A stretch of DNA of 11,399 nt from Victivallales bacterium (lineage in GTDB: Bacteria > Verrucomicrobiota > Lentisphaeria > Oligosphaerales > Oligosphaeraceae), in the NCBI GenBank assembly GCA_017964325.1, contig JAGCSE010000196.1:1-11399 (forward strand), written 5' to 3'. The translations under genes were made by a program, and so were the position numbers. The notes beneath the pieces are model-generated. The model made no database searches. It had not been told where the DNA came from and saw only the letters and a list, made by a program, of their open reading frames with translations. This document shows, one piece after another, positions 1 through 7,489 of the stretch (position 1 is its first letter; the number at the start of each line of letters is the position of its first letter).

Positions 1-123
1 ATAAAAACAATACTTTGGGTTAGTGTGCAGATGGGGGCATCTGTCGAGCGGCAACAGAGCCTCCGTAACATGGCAACCTATGTCAAAGTTCTCCCATGTA
101 TTGTAATTAGTCCTAATTACCTC
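1..123. repeat. 123-bp direct repeat, copy 1
   Basis: This copy is identical base for base to 173-295; a 49-bp spacer (124-172) separates the two. It may extend left of the window, so the true unit could be longer or part of a tandem array with a 172-bp period. It is rich in inverted repeats: CAGATG at 28-33 pairs with CATCTG at 38-43 around a GGGG loop; CTGT at 41-44 can pair with ACAG at 54-57, competing with the first hairpin; GGC at 50-52 can pair with GCC at 59-61; ACATGG at 68-73 pairs with CCATGT at 94-99; and GTAATTAG at 103-110 pairs with CTAATTAC at 113-120. The + strand is open in frame from base 1 to the stop at 169-171, but no known protein is recognised. Mobile-element end, structured RNA and regulatory repeat are all possible. 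Confidence 0.9.
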
Positions 124-172
124 CTGACGAATCCAATGGGTACAACTGGAGCGGTATGGGTTTTCTGGTAGC

Positions 173-295
173 ATAAAAACAATACTTTGGGTTAGTGTGC
201 AGATGGGGGCATCTGTCGAGCGGCAACAGAGCCTCCGTAACATGGCAACCTATGTCAAAGTTCTCCCATGTATTGTAATTAGTCCTAATTACCTC
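173..295. repeat. 123-bp direct repeat, copy 2
   Basis: This is an exact copy of 1-123, ending at the same CTC. The sequences then diverge (CTGACG after copy 1, TATATT after copy 2). Its hairpins fall at 200-215, 240-271 and 275-292, in the same order as copy 1. The absence of any mismatch over 123 bp implies a recent duplication or active homogenisation. It lies about 100 bp upstream of the oxidoreductase start, so it could also act in that gene's leader. Confidence 0.9.
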
Positions 296-397
296 TATAT
301 TATGAGTCAATTGTAAAACTCATGAGGTAGCAGGTAGATTCAGCCTAGTCAAGGCAGGACACTCTTTGTCACCTCCTGTTTTGGAGAAAAAGCTTTT
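296..397 (+). promoter_or_regulatory. Leader region of the FAD oxidoreductase gene
   Basis: This is the 102-bp gap between the second repeat and the first possible start. An inverted repeat ATGAGT (302-307) / ACTCAT (318-323) is present. A weak promoter-like pair, TTGTAA (311-316) and TAGATT (335-340), has an 18-bp spacing; neither box is a good match. The ribosome binding site GGAG (383-386) can pair with CTCC (373-376) across a 6-nt loop, so it may be partly hidden in a small hairpin. The promoter assignment is only tentative. Confidence 0.3.
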
Positions 398-3300
398 ATG
401 ATAGAAAAATTTATGACAGTAGGTGAAATCATCATGTTGGGAATGGCTGGGATGGTGTGCGGCGCCACGTTAACGGAAAGCGCACGGGAGATTCCCGTGG
501 CGGGCGAGGCGGACGTTGTTGTCGTCGGCGGTACGACGGCTGGCGTGGCCGCCGCGTTGGCAGCGAAAAAGACGGGAGCCTCCGTATGGCTGCTGTCAGA
601 ACGTCCGTATCTCGGCGACGATATGGCGGGGACGCTGCAACTTGCTCTGCCTGATGACGTTGAGCCGAAAGGCGAATTGGCGGAAACGCTTTGGACGGAC
701 AACAGTACGGCTCTCAAAATCGTGTCGTATCAGGCGGACGCGGCATCCGATCCACGCCATCGTGACACAGATGACAAACTGACGGACGGGATGGCCTCCG
801 ATCCCGTCAAGGAGTCCGTCCAATACAACGTCGAGAAACTGAAAGTCACGGCAACTCTTGGTGGAAAGCAGTTTGTGGAAGCGGCGACGGCTGTTTCATT
901 TGTCAGGGCGAAGGATTTCGACGTTTCAGAAGGGCATGTATCCGTCAGCGAAGATGGTCAATCATGGTCGGGGCCGATTCCGCTGACGCGCATGTCTGGA
1001 GAGACGAATGACGCCATCCGCTGGGAGGCGAAAATCGGTCGCGAAATAACGCATATCGCGTTTGTCTTCGTCCGTAAGGATGGTTGCAACCGCATCCTGC
1101 TTGGTCAGATCGGCTGCGAAGGGAAGGCGGGCGTGCGGCGTGTGACACCGACGCCGCTCAAGGTGAAGCAGACGTTCGACAAGGCGTTGCTGGACGCCAA
1201 TGTGAAATATCTGACGGGCGCCTTCGTGACGGACGTGCTTTCCGATGCAAACGACGATTTCGCGGGCGTGGTCATCGCGGACCGCGGCGGGCGGCAGGCG
1301 ATTGTCGCCAAGACGCTTGTCGATGCGACACCGCGCGGCTTGGCAGCGCGGCTTGCGGGAAGCGTCTATCCTGCGTTCAAGCCTGGCAAAAGGACATTTA
1401 CACGATTTGTCATTTCAGGTGAAAAGCCAACAGCGGAAGGGTTGGAGGCCATCGCCCTGCCTGGAGAATATCCGACGACCGTGCAGTGGAAAAAGGTCAA
1501 TGGCAAAGATCAAAGAATCGATGGCAGGTTGTGGCGTTGCACATTCCAATATGAATTGAAGGATGATTCATACGCGTCCTACGCCGTCGTAGAGCAACAT
1601 GCACGAAATCTGACGTTTACAAAGTTGCAACTCGATGCAGCGGAGACGCTTGTATATGAGTGCGAACAGCCGTTGAAGGATGCGCCACACATATTCACAT
1701 ACTTCAACAGCCGGCCGTGGAAGGCGCTTGCCGACGGCGCGGCGGCAGGTGGACGGGCGGCGGCGGACGCAAGAGAAAGAACAGCCGTCAAACATCCTGT
1801 CACCGTCCGTTGCAAGATTGCGGAGTCGTCTTCACAAGCCGTTGTCCGCGAACAATTGACGGGATTGACGGCATACGAAAGAGCTAAAGAAGCCGTTTTG
1901 TCACCGCAGCATGACCTGCCTGTCTTGGGCGAATACGATGTCGTCGTGGCTGGCGGCGGCACGGGCGGTGCTCCGGCGGCGATCGGCGCGGCTCGTGGCG
2001 GTGCCAAGACGTTGGTGGTGGAGTATTTACATGGACTGGGCGGTGTCGGCACGCTTGGCATGATCGGTAAATATTGGTATGGTAAGAAAGTTGGTTTCAC
2101 GGCGGAGCATGACAAAGGCGTCGCGGAGTTTGGGGCGGCGGTCCATGTCGTCGGCAAAAGCGAATGGTGGCGGCGGGAACTGCTTGCAGCAGGCGGTGAA
2201 ATTTGGTTTGGCACGATGGCCTGCGGTGTTGTGAAGATACAGAACAATGTGATTGGCGTGGTCGTCGCCACGCCATACGGCCGCGGCGTCGTGTTGGCAA
2301 AGAACGTCATCGACGGGACGGGCAATGCGGATTTGGCGGCTGTTGCAGGAGCCGAAACGGAATTTCTTGGCGCGGGCGAAATCGCGTTGCAGGGCGCTGG
2401 ACTGTCGTTAAGGCCGCTTGGTAAGAGTTATATCAATTCTGACTGGGGATACGTAAATGATTGCGATCCAGTCGATAGGTGGATGTTTGGCGTACGCGGG
2501 CGGCTTGGCGCAGGGAAGACGTGGGATGTTTCGCAAATCATCGAAACACGCGACCGCCGCCGCGTGAAAGGCGCGATCACCGTGTCGCCGCTGGATGTCG
2601 TGATGGAACGGACGTTCCCCGACACGATTGCGCAAGGCGAAAGCGACTTCGACAGCCACGGCCCTTCCGTGGCGGACATCTGCTACGTCAGCGAAGCCAC
2701 AGGGAAAAAGTTATACCATATTAACATCCCCTACCGTGCGATTCTGCCGGAGAAACTGGATGGGCTGGCGGTCATCGGCATCGCGGCGAGCGCACATCGC
2801 GACGCGCTGCCGATCATGCGCATGCAGTCGGATGTGCAGAACACAGGCTATGCGGCGGGACGTGCGGCGGCGATGTCCGCCAAAAGCGGCAAGCCGTTGC
2901 GCGACATTGATGTAAAGGAATTGCAGCGCCATCTGGCGGCCATCGGAAGCATTCCGCAGGAGGCGCTGGAATGGGACGATGGATACACGGTTGATTCCGA
3001 ACGGTGGAATCTTGCCGTGCGGAATGCGGGCGACAGCTACAAGGACGTGCCGTTGCTGTTGACGGACGTGGAGCGCGCCCTTCCGCCGCTACAGGCCGCA
3101 TACAAGGCGGAGACGAATCCGACACGCAAGCTGTGCTATGCGCATATACTTGCCATCATGGGAGATGCGACTGGTGCCGAAACGTTGGCGCGGCAATTGG
3201 ACGGTCGTGACGAGCCCATCAAAATCAATGTCTTGGGGCAGACGGCGTATGGACGGCGCATGGTCGAACGCGATTCATTGATCGTCGGGCTTGGGCGGAC

Positions 3301-3712
3301 GAAGAGCCCGCTAGCGGTGGAGCCATTGCTCCGCGAACTCGAGACGGTCAACGGGACCAGTTCGCCTTCGCATGTCCGCGCGGTGGCCTTGGCCTGTGAG
3401 GCCATGGGTGACCCGAAACTGGCTCCGGCGCTGGCGAAGGCGCTGACGTCGCCGAAAATGGGCGGGAATGTCCGCAAAGGCAGCCAGGCGATTATGCCGA
3501 TGAGCGGCTTCGGTGGAAATCCAGAGTTCGCCCGCTGCCTGCGGGAGCTCAATGTCGCGCGGGCCCTAGTCGCCTGCGGCGACTACGAAGGTCTTGGGCG
3601 GAAGACATTTGAAGACTACGCAGAAGATGGCCGCGGCGTGCTCGCCTACCATGCCCGTGCCGTGTTGGAGAAGTATTTCGGCAATCAAAAATCCACAGAC
3701 AATACGAAATAA
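398..3712 (+). CDS. Exported FAD-dependent oxidoreductase, two-domain, with HEAT-like C-terminus
   Basis: This 1104-aa protein resembles the FAD_oxidored family (pfam12831-type) common in Planctomycetes and Lentisphaerae; its substrate is unknown, possibly a sugar or sugar derivative. A hydrophobic stretch near residues 11-24 suggests export. A first Rossmann motif lies at 38-68 (GGTTAG at 44-49, lacking the third canonical glycine). Residues 140-242 form a beta-rich insertion with a discoidin-like SEDGQSW segment. A second, canonical motif (GGGTGG, 519-524) ends at E542. Residues 776-845 (NIPYRAILP, then QNTGYAAGRAAA) match the usual family C-terminus. Residues about 885-1092 are helical and HEAT-like. 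ATG 398 has GGAG 11 nt upstream; ATG 434, behind AGGTGA at 421-426, is an equally good start and would leave a shorter leader. The length is roughly twice that of a single-domain family member. The family assignment is firm, the reaction is not. Confidence 0.88.
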   Translation: MIEKFMTVGEIIMLGMAGMVCGATLTESAREIPVAGEADVVVVGGTTAGVAAALAAKKTGASVWLLSERPYLGDDMAGTLQLALPDDVEPKGELAETLWTDNSTALKIVSYQADAASDPRHRDTDDKLTDGMASDPVKESVQYNVEKLKVTATLGGKQFVEAATAVSFVRAKDFDVSEGHVSVSEDGQSWSGPIPLTRMSGETNDAIRWEAKIGREITHIAFVFVRKDGCNRILLGQIGCEGKAGVRRVTPTPLKVKQTFDKALLDANVKYLTGAFVTDVLSDANDDFAGVVIADRGGRQAIVAKTLVDATPRGLAARLAGSVYPAFKPGKRTFTRFVISGEKPTAEGLEAIALPGEYPTTVQWKKVNGKDQRIDGRLWRCTFQYELKDDSYASYAVVEQHARNLTFTKLQLDAAETLVYECEQPLKDAPHIFTYFNSRPWKALADGAAAGGRAAADARERTAVKHPVTVRCKIAESSSQAVVREQLTGLTAYERAKEAVLSPQHDLPVLGEYDVVVAGGGTGGAPAAIGAARGGAKTLVVEYLHGLGGVGTLGMIGKYWYGKKVGFTAEHDKGVAEFGAAVHVVGKSEWWRRELLAAGGEIWFGTMACGVVKIQNNVIGVVVATPYGRGVVLAKNVIDGTGNADLAAVAGAETEFLGAGEIALQGAGLSLRPLGKSYINSDWGYVNDCDPVDRWMFGVRGRLGAGKTWDVSQIIETRDRRRVKGAITVSPLDVVMERTFPDTIAQGESDFDSHGPSVADICYVSEATGKKLYHINIPYRAILPEKLDGLAVIGIAASAHRDALPIMRMQSDVQNTGYAAGRAAAMSAKSGKPLRDIDVKELQRHLAAIGSIPQEALEWDDGYTVDSERWNLAVRNAGDSYKDVPLLLTDVERALPPLQAAYKAETNPTRKLCYAHILAIMGDATGAETLARQLDGRDEPIKINVLGQTAYGRRMVERDSLIVGLGRTKSPLAVEPLLRELETVNGTSSPSHVRAVALACEAMGDPKLAPALAKALTSPKMGGNVRKGSQAIMPMSGFGGNPEFARCLRELNVARALVACGDYEGLGRKTFEDYAEDGRGVLAYHARAVLEKYFGNQKSTDNTK

Positions 3713-3718
3713 ACTTAG

Positions 3719-3735
3719 TGCGGCTGATAGCCGCA
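3719..3735 (+). terminator. Hairpin just after the oxidoreductase stop
   Basis: TGCGGCT (3719-3725) pairs perfectly with AGCCGCA (3729-3735) around a GAT loop, starting 7 nt after the stop codon. The downstream bases include only a short TTTT run about 8 nt later, so it is a plausible but imperfect intrinsic terminator, or an mRNA 3'-end stabiliser. Confidence 0.5.
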
Positions 3736-4003
3736 ACCAAATGTTTTAAGAAACACAGATTACACAGATTTTTCCCAGAATGCTTCGCCGCCGGGCCAAC
3801 AATATCTTGAAGGATGTATTGATTGAACAAAACGTTGACCACGAATGATTCCAACGGCTCCAACGGCTCGGCAGTTGTCGTCGCTTTGCGATGCGGGAAT
3901 GGTATCATGCGGAAGCTCATAAAAAAGACAACAAAAAACAGTCGTGATCAACGGTGAAATGAGAGACAGGGGTTGATATCGCAGACTTTGGCAGAAAACA
4001 ATC
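3736..4003. other. Gene-free region with fossil-like short repeats
   Basis: No credible gene is visible; all frames are broken by stops or lack homology. A perfect tandem duplication of ACACAGATT falls at about 3754-3771, and CCACGAATG begins at about 3839, followed by a doubled CCAACGGCT (about 3852-3870). Such ACACAGATT and CCACGAAT strings recur as degenerate repeats in many environmental bacterial genomes, often near GxxExxY-type genes. No GxxExxY protein can be read here, so this is at most a relic. The ankyrin gene promoter must lie in this stretch, but no strong -35/-10 pair stands out. Confidence 0.5.
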
Positions 4004-4010
4004 GGAGGTG
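4004..4010 (+). promoter_or_regulatory. Ribosome binding site deciding the ankyrin start
   Basis: GGAGGTG lies with GGAGG at 4004-4008, 8 nt before ATG 4017. The in-frame GTG at 4008-4010 overlaps this Shine-Dalgarno sequence itself and has no site of its own, so ATG 4017 is the real start. Confidence 0.85.
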
Positions 4011-4016
4011 ACGAAG

Positions 4017-7000
4017 ATGACGTCTTTAAAACCAAAAGTGTTGATGGTGCTGTTTGTTTTGTCCGGTTTGCAACTGGCAGTCGGCCAGCCTGCTGCCAAT
4101 AAGCCCAAGCCTTTGCTGGAAGCCATTGAAAAACATGATCTTGCCAAAGTGAGGGAGATGTACAGGCAGGATCCGCAATGCCTGTATGAATATTTCAACC
4201 GTGAATATTATGAAGATGCATATCGTTCTTTGGAACAAGCGATTGCGGACAATGACAAAAAAGCGGTTCTTGACATTATCCGCCATCAAATGGATGTCAA
4301 TACGCCAGATTCATATAATCAGCTTCCGATATGCTATGCCATTGACGCGGAGAATCTTGAGATGGTCAAGCTTCTTGTTGACCATGGGGCTGAAATCAAT
4401 GTGAAGGATGAGGAAGAAATCATTCCGCCATTCTATTTTGCGCTTGAAAGCACACTTGACATTGTGAAGTACCTTGTCGAACAGGGAGTGGATCTGTCGC
4501 TTAATGCCGGAAAGGATTCATTGCTCAACTCGGCGCAGTTCGAACTTGATATCTTCAAATATCTTCTGACATTGGACATCGGCGGGGGACGTCGGAATCA
4601 GGAGGGGAACACCGCCTTGCACTATGTCTTCAATCCGGAGGCCGTTGACATTCTGTTGGCGGCGGGTTACGATCCCAACAAGAAAAATGACGCGGGGCTC
4701 ACGCCGCTGGATAGCGCCATCAAAACGGGTCACTATGAGAAAATCAAGCGTTTGATTGCGCATGGCGCGGATCGGAAAGGCCGTCGTTTCCTGAAACTGG
4801 CGGTTTTCAGCGATGATTTGGAAATGGCGCAGAAACTGCTTGATGAAGGAGAAGATATCAATCGTCTTGATCCATCATGTAATTGCACGATTTTATATGA
4901 TTTGTTCAATCAAAAATATAAAATCAGTCAAGAGACGCGAGAGAAAGGCGCCAAATGGCTGATTGCGCACGGGGCGGATGTCACGCGCGGAAGTAAGTAT
5001 GCACGGGAAGGCCATGCCCCATCATCCTTGTATGTGATCGCCGCACATGGCAGTCTTGATTTGCTGAAAGAGGCGATGGGAAATGTCGATGCCACCAAGT
5101 TGCGTGATATGTATGCATGGGATCTGGTGGTTGGCGCGAGTTCGACAGGCAAAATGGATAATCTGTCGTTTGTCATGAAGGAATTGGACGGTTCAAAAAT
5201 CGGCCGGAACATCCTGGACGAGGCCCTTGGGGGTGCCGCTGGATGCAACAGCTTGGAGTCCATGAAGTTATTGCAGAAGCATGGTGCGTCCGCCCATGGC
5301 CAGCCGGACTCTGAACCTCCTATTTTCAACGCTGTTGTGCAGGGGCATATGGAGGCGGTCAGATGGCTTGTGGAGAATGGTGCCGATGTCAATGGACACG
5401 AAGCGGATGATATTGTCACGCCTTTGGTGTTGGCGGCAAAATACGACCATCTTGAATTGGTGGAATATCTGCTTGATCATGGCGCGGATGTGCATGCCAA
5501 GGATTGGGGATTGCGTTTTACTGCAATGCATTACGCGGCGAAGAATGGCAACGTGAAGATTTTAAAAAGGCTTCTCGCGGCTGGCGCAAATAAAGACGCC
5601 GTTGATCATATTAAGCAAACTCCGATTGATGTGGCGGTGGCGGAAGGGAATCCGCCCGCGTTCCGGCTGCTGTTGGCGCAATATGACAAAAAAGAGCGGA
5701 AGACGTTGCTGGAAAAGGCGTTGTGGAATGCGTTCAGTCACTCAAAACGGAATGTGGTGATAAACATTCTTGAAGATGACGGACAGGAGGAGGCTGAAGC
5801 AGGCGACAACGACATGACATTGCAGCAGGCCGTGCTCGCATCGGATGACATAAAAGTGAAGGAACTGGTGGAAGATGGGGCGGATGTCAATGTTGTTGAC
5901 GGCGAAGGAAATACGTTGCTGGATTTGGCGTTGAAACAGCCTGAAATATGGAATAAGAGAGAAAAACGCCTGAATATTATTTGTTTACTGATGGAGCGAG
6001 GCGTCAGGCTCCATACTGTGAAACCGTCTTTGCATGTACGTCAATTTCATTTGGAAATGGACATCAATGAAACGGTTGTGAAATATATGCTGAAGAACGG
6101 GGCGGATGTCAACGAACTTACAAAGGAATATGGGTATGACAGAGGACCGACTCCAATATACAATTTCTTGTTTGATGATAAGTTATCGATGTTGAAGATG
6201 GTTTTGGAAGCGGGGGCGGACGTAAATTACCACACGGAAATCATTCGGACGCCGTTATGCTGTGCTCTTGGATGGAAGGAATGGACTGGTTTGAAAGTCA
6301 TAAAATGCCTGCTCGAACATGGAGCGGATGTGAATATTGGCATGCCGATTGTATATGCCATCGAAAACGAACGGTATGACACCGCCTTGCTCATGCTGGA
6401 TTTTTGCAAGGAAATCACAGATAAAGACAAGCATGAAGAGGCCATGTTCAAAGCGGTTGCGGACGGCAGGCAGGACGTGGCGCAGAAGTTGGCGAGATTC
6501 CTGCCGAAGACAGACAAGACCACGACAAATGCCGAGGCGTTTCTGCGGCGGCTGGCCTTGGAGGGGAATGTCGTCGGCATGCAACGGCTCATCGAGGCGA
6601 CAGGCGTAAATATCAATTGCAAAGACCGAAACAACGACACGCCGCTTTTCCATGCCATGGAAGACGGCAAATTGGACGCGGCCATGTATCTCATCAACCA
6701 TGGGGCGGATATTAAAGCCGTCGGCAGCGGCAGAGAGACGATGCTGCATTGCGCGGCTGCGCGGGATCTCGGACTCGTGAAATATCTTGTCGAGCATGGA
6801 TTGGACGTCAACGCAAAGAGTAAACTCGGTGTAACGCCATTGCATCACGCCGTCTGCCACAAAGGCTTGGACATCGTGGCCTATTTGTTGGAACATGGGG
6901 CGGACATTCAGATGACAGCCGCCGACGGAACGCCGTTGGCGGTCTGTGCGGGTCTGGGGGCGAGCGTGGAGGCGTTTAAGCTTCTGGTGGAGGCCGGGAT

Positions 7001-7220
7001 GGACTACAAAGCGAAGACGAAGGACGGCTTCACGGCGATGCATACGGCAGTTGTCGGCAATCCGTCGTTGGTTCCCTATCTGAAGACACTTGGGCTGGCG
7101 GAGCCGTCAGCGGAGGAATTGAAAAAGGCGAAAGAAAAATATCGTCGGGGAATGTTTGATGCTGGCTTCAGCTGTCACCATGGTTGGAGACATGAAAGCG
7201 TTCGGATCTATATTGATTGA
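4017..7220 (+). CDS. Large exported ankyrin-repeat protein
   Basis: This 1067-aa protein begins with a clear signal peptide: K5 and K7, a hydrophobic core (VLMVLFVLSGLQLAV) and likely cleavage after AVG at 23. The mature part is almost entirely ankyrin repeats. The best ones carry the HGADVN-type turn, for example at 104-130, 248-253, 436-461, 467-494, 500-530, 602-628, 686-700, 711-738, 745-773, 873-900, 905-932, 939-966 and 971-1000. The middle (about 285-430 and 560-600) is more degenerate. No catalytic domain is seen, so it probably binds protein partners in the periplasm, at the surface or in a host or biofilm setting; the partner is unknown. The last roughly 23 residues (1045-1067, rich in H, W, R) do not look like ankyrin sequence and may be read from foreign DNA. 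The gene stands alone, with a good ribosome binding site. Confidence 0.9.
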   Translation: MTSLKPKVLMVLFVLSGLQLAVGQPAANKPKPLLEAIEKHDLAKVREMYRQDPQCLYEYFNREYYEDAYRSLEQAIADNDKKAVLDIIRHQMDVNTPDSYNQLPICYAIDAENLEMVKLLVDHGAEINVKDEEEIIPPFYFALESTLDIVKYLVEQGVDLSLNAGKDSLLNSAQFELDIFKYLLTLDIGGGRRNQEGNTALHYVFNPEAVDILLAAGYDPNKKNDAGLTPLDSAIKTGHYEKIKRLIAHGADRKGRRFLKLAVFSDDLEMAQKLLDEGEDINRLDPSCNCTILYDLFNQKYKISQETREKGAKWLIAHGADVTRGSKYAREGHAPSSLYVIAAHGSLDLLKEAMGNVDATKLRDMYAWDLVVGASSTGKMDNLSFVMKELDGSKIGRNILDEALGGAAGCNSLESMKLLQKHGASAHGQPDSEPPIFNAVVQGHMEAVRWLVENGADVNGHEADDIVTPLVLAAKYDHLELVEYLLDHGADVHAKDWGLRFTAMHYAAKNGNVKILKRLLAAGANKDAVDHIKQTPIDVAVAEGNPPAFRLLLAQYDKKERKTLLEKALWNAFSHSKRNVVINILEDDGQEEAEAGDNDMTLQQAVLASDDIKVKELVEDGADVNVVDGEGNTLLDLALKQPEIWNKREKRLNIICLLMERGVRLHTVKPSLHVRQFHLEMDINETVVKYMLKNGADVNELTKEYGYDRGPTPIYNFLFDDKLSMLKMVLEAGADVNYHTEIIRTPLCCALGWKEWTGLKVIKCLLEHGADVNIGMPIVYAIENERYDTALLMLDFCKEITDKDKHEEAMFKAVADGRQDVAQKLARFLPKTDKTTTNAEAFLRRLALEGNVVGMQRLIEATGVNINCKDRNNDTPLFHAMEDGKLDAAMYLINHGADIKAVGSGRETMLHCAAARDLGLVKYLVEHGLDVNAKSKLGVTPLHHAVCHKGLDIVAYLLEHGADIQMTAADGTPLAVCAGLGASVEAFKLLVEAGMDYKAKTKDGFTAMHTAVVGNPSLVPYLKTLGLAEPSAEELKKAKEKYRRGMFDAGFSCHHGWRHESVRIYID

Positions 7221-7272
7221 AACAACGGGTGTTACAATAGCTTTCGTCATATCTCCAAGATTGCTGGGATGA
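7221..7272. other. Intergenic stretch between ankyrin gene and oxidoreductase remnant
   Basis: There is no intact gene here. In the frame used by the downstream remnant, an out-of-frame reading begins at ATG 7159 inside the ankyrin 3' end and runs 37 hydrophobic codons to TGA at 7270-7272. It may be a broken piece of a membrane protein or chance. No terminator hairpin was found after the ankyrin stop. Confidence 0.3.
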
Positions 7273-7449
7273 GAGAATAGACTGAAGCTCAAGCCGACGC
7301 ATGCTGTGGAATCAAAGCGAGTTCCTTACGAACGCGATTCATTAATTGAAGATCTTGGCCGCCAGACATTTGAGGCATACGCTGAGGATGGCCGCGGCAT
7401 CCTCGCCTACCATGCCCGTGCCGTGTTGGGAAAATATGCAAATAAATGA
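7273..7449 (+). pseudogene. 3' remnant of a second FAD-dependent oxidoreductase gene
   Basis: This frame is open from just after TGA 7270-7272 to its own TGA at 7447-7449, but has no start codon with a ribosome binding site. From about 7329 it clearly matches the end of the upstream oxidoreductase. The 15-nt string at 7329-7343 equals 3265-3279 (ERDSLI), and the 28-nt string at 7402-7429 equals 3641-3668 (LAYHARAVL). Relative to the intact gene, about 300 bp are missing between ERDSLI.. LGR and LGR.. TFE. The intact gene carries the same 10-mer CTTGGGCGGA at 3290-3299 and 3593-3602, exactly at the two ends of the missing part. The fragment therefore looks like a diverged paralogue that lost its 5' portion and an internal block. 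It sits 40 bp before the beta-propeller gene. Confidence 0.85.
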
Positions 7450-7489
7450 TAAATACTTATCTTGTCTTATGTAATCAAGAGGAAAAAAA

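Noticed and set aside
1..295. CRISPR array or diversity-generating retroelement
   Set aside because: There are only two 123-bp repeats, far longer than CRISPR repeats, and no cas gene. The copies are identical without adenine-specific changes, and no reverse transcriptase is present.
113..310. Minus-strand 65-codon reading frame across the repeats
   Set aside because: It spans the repeat, spacer and flanking DNA without a ribosome binding site. The 172-bp period is not a multiple of three, so the two copies are read in different frames, as expected for noncoding DNA.
1579..2325. Minus-strand 248-codon reading frame
   Set aside because: It is antisense within the well-supported oxidoreductase. 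Its low-complexity A/P/S/T-rich translation is typical of a shadow of GC-rich coding sequence.
4008..4016. GTG start three codons upstream of the ankyrin gene
   Set aside because: The GTG is part of the GGAGGTG Shine-Dalgarno sequence itself, whereas ATG 4017 is at ideal spacing.
3760..4035. Minus-strand reading frame in the intergenic region before the ankyrin gene
   Set aside because: It overlaps the ankyrin ribosome binding site and start, shows no recognised domain and lies in repeat-like DNA.
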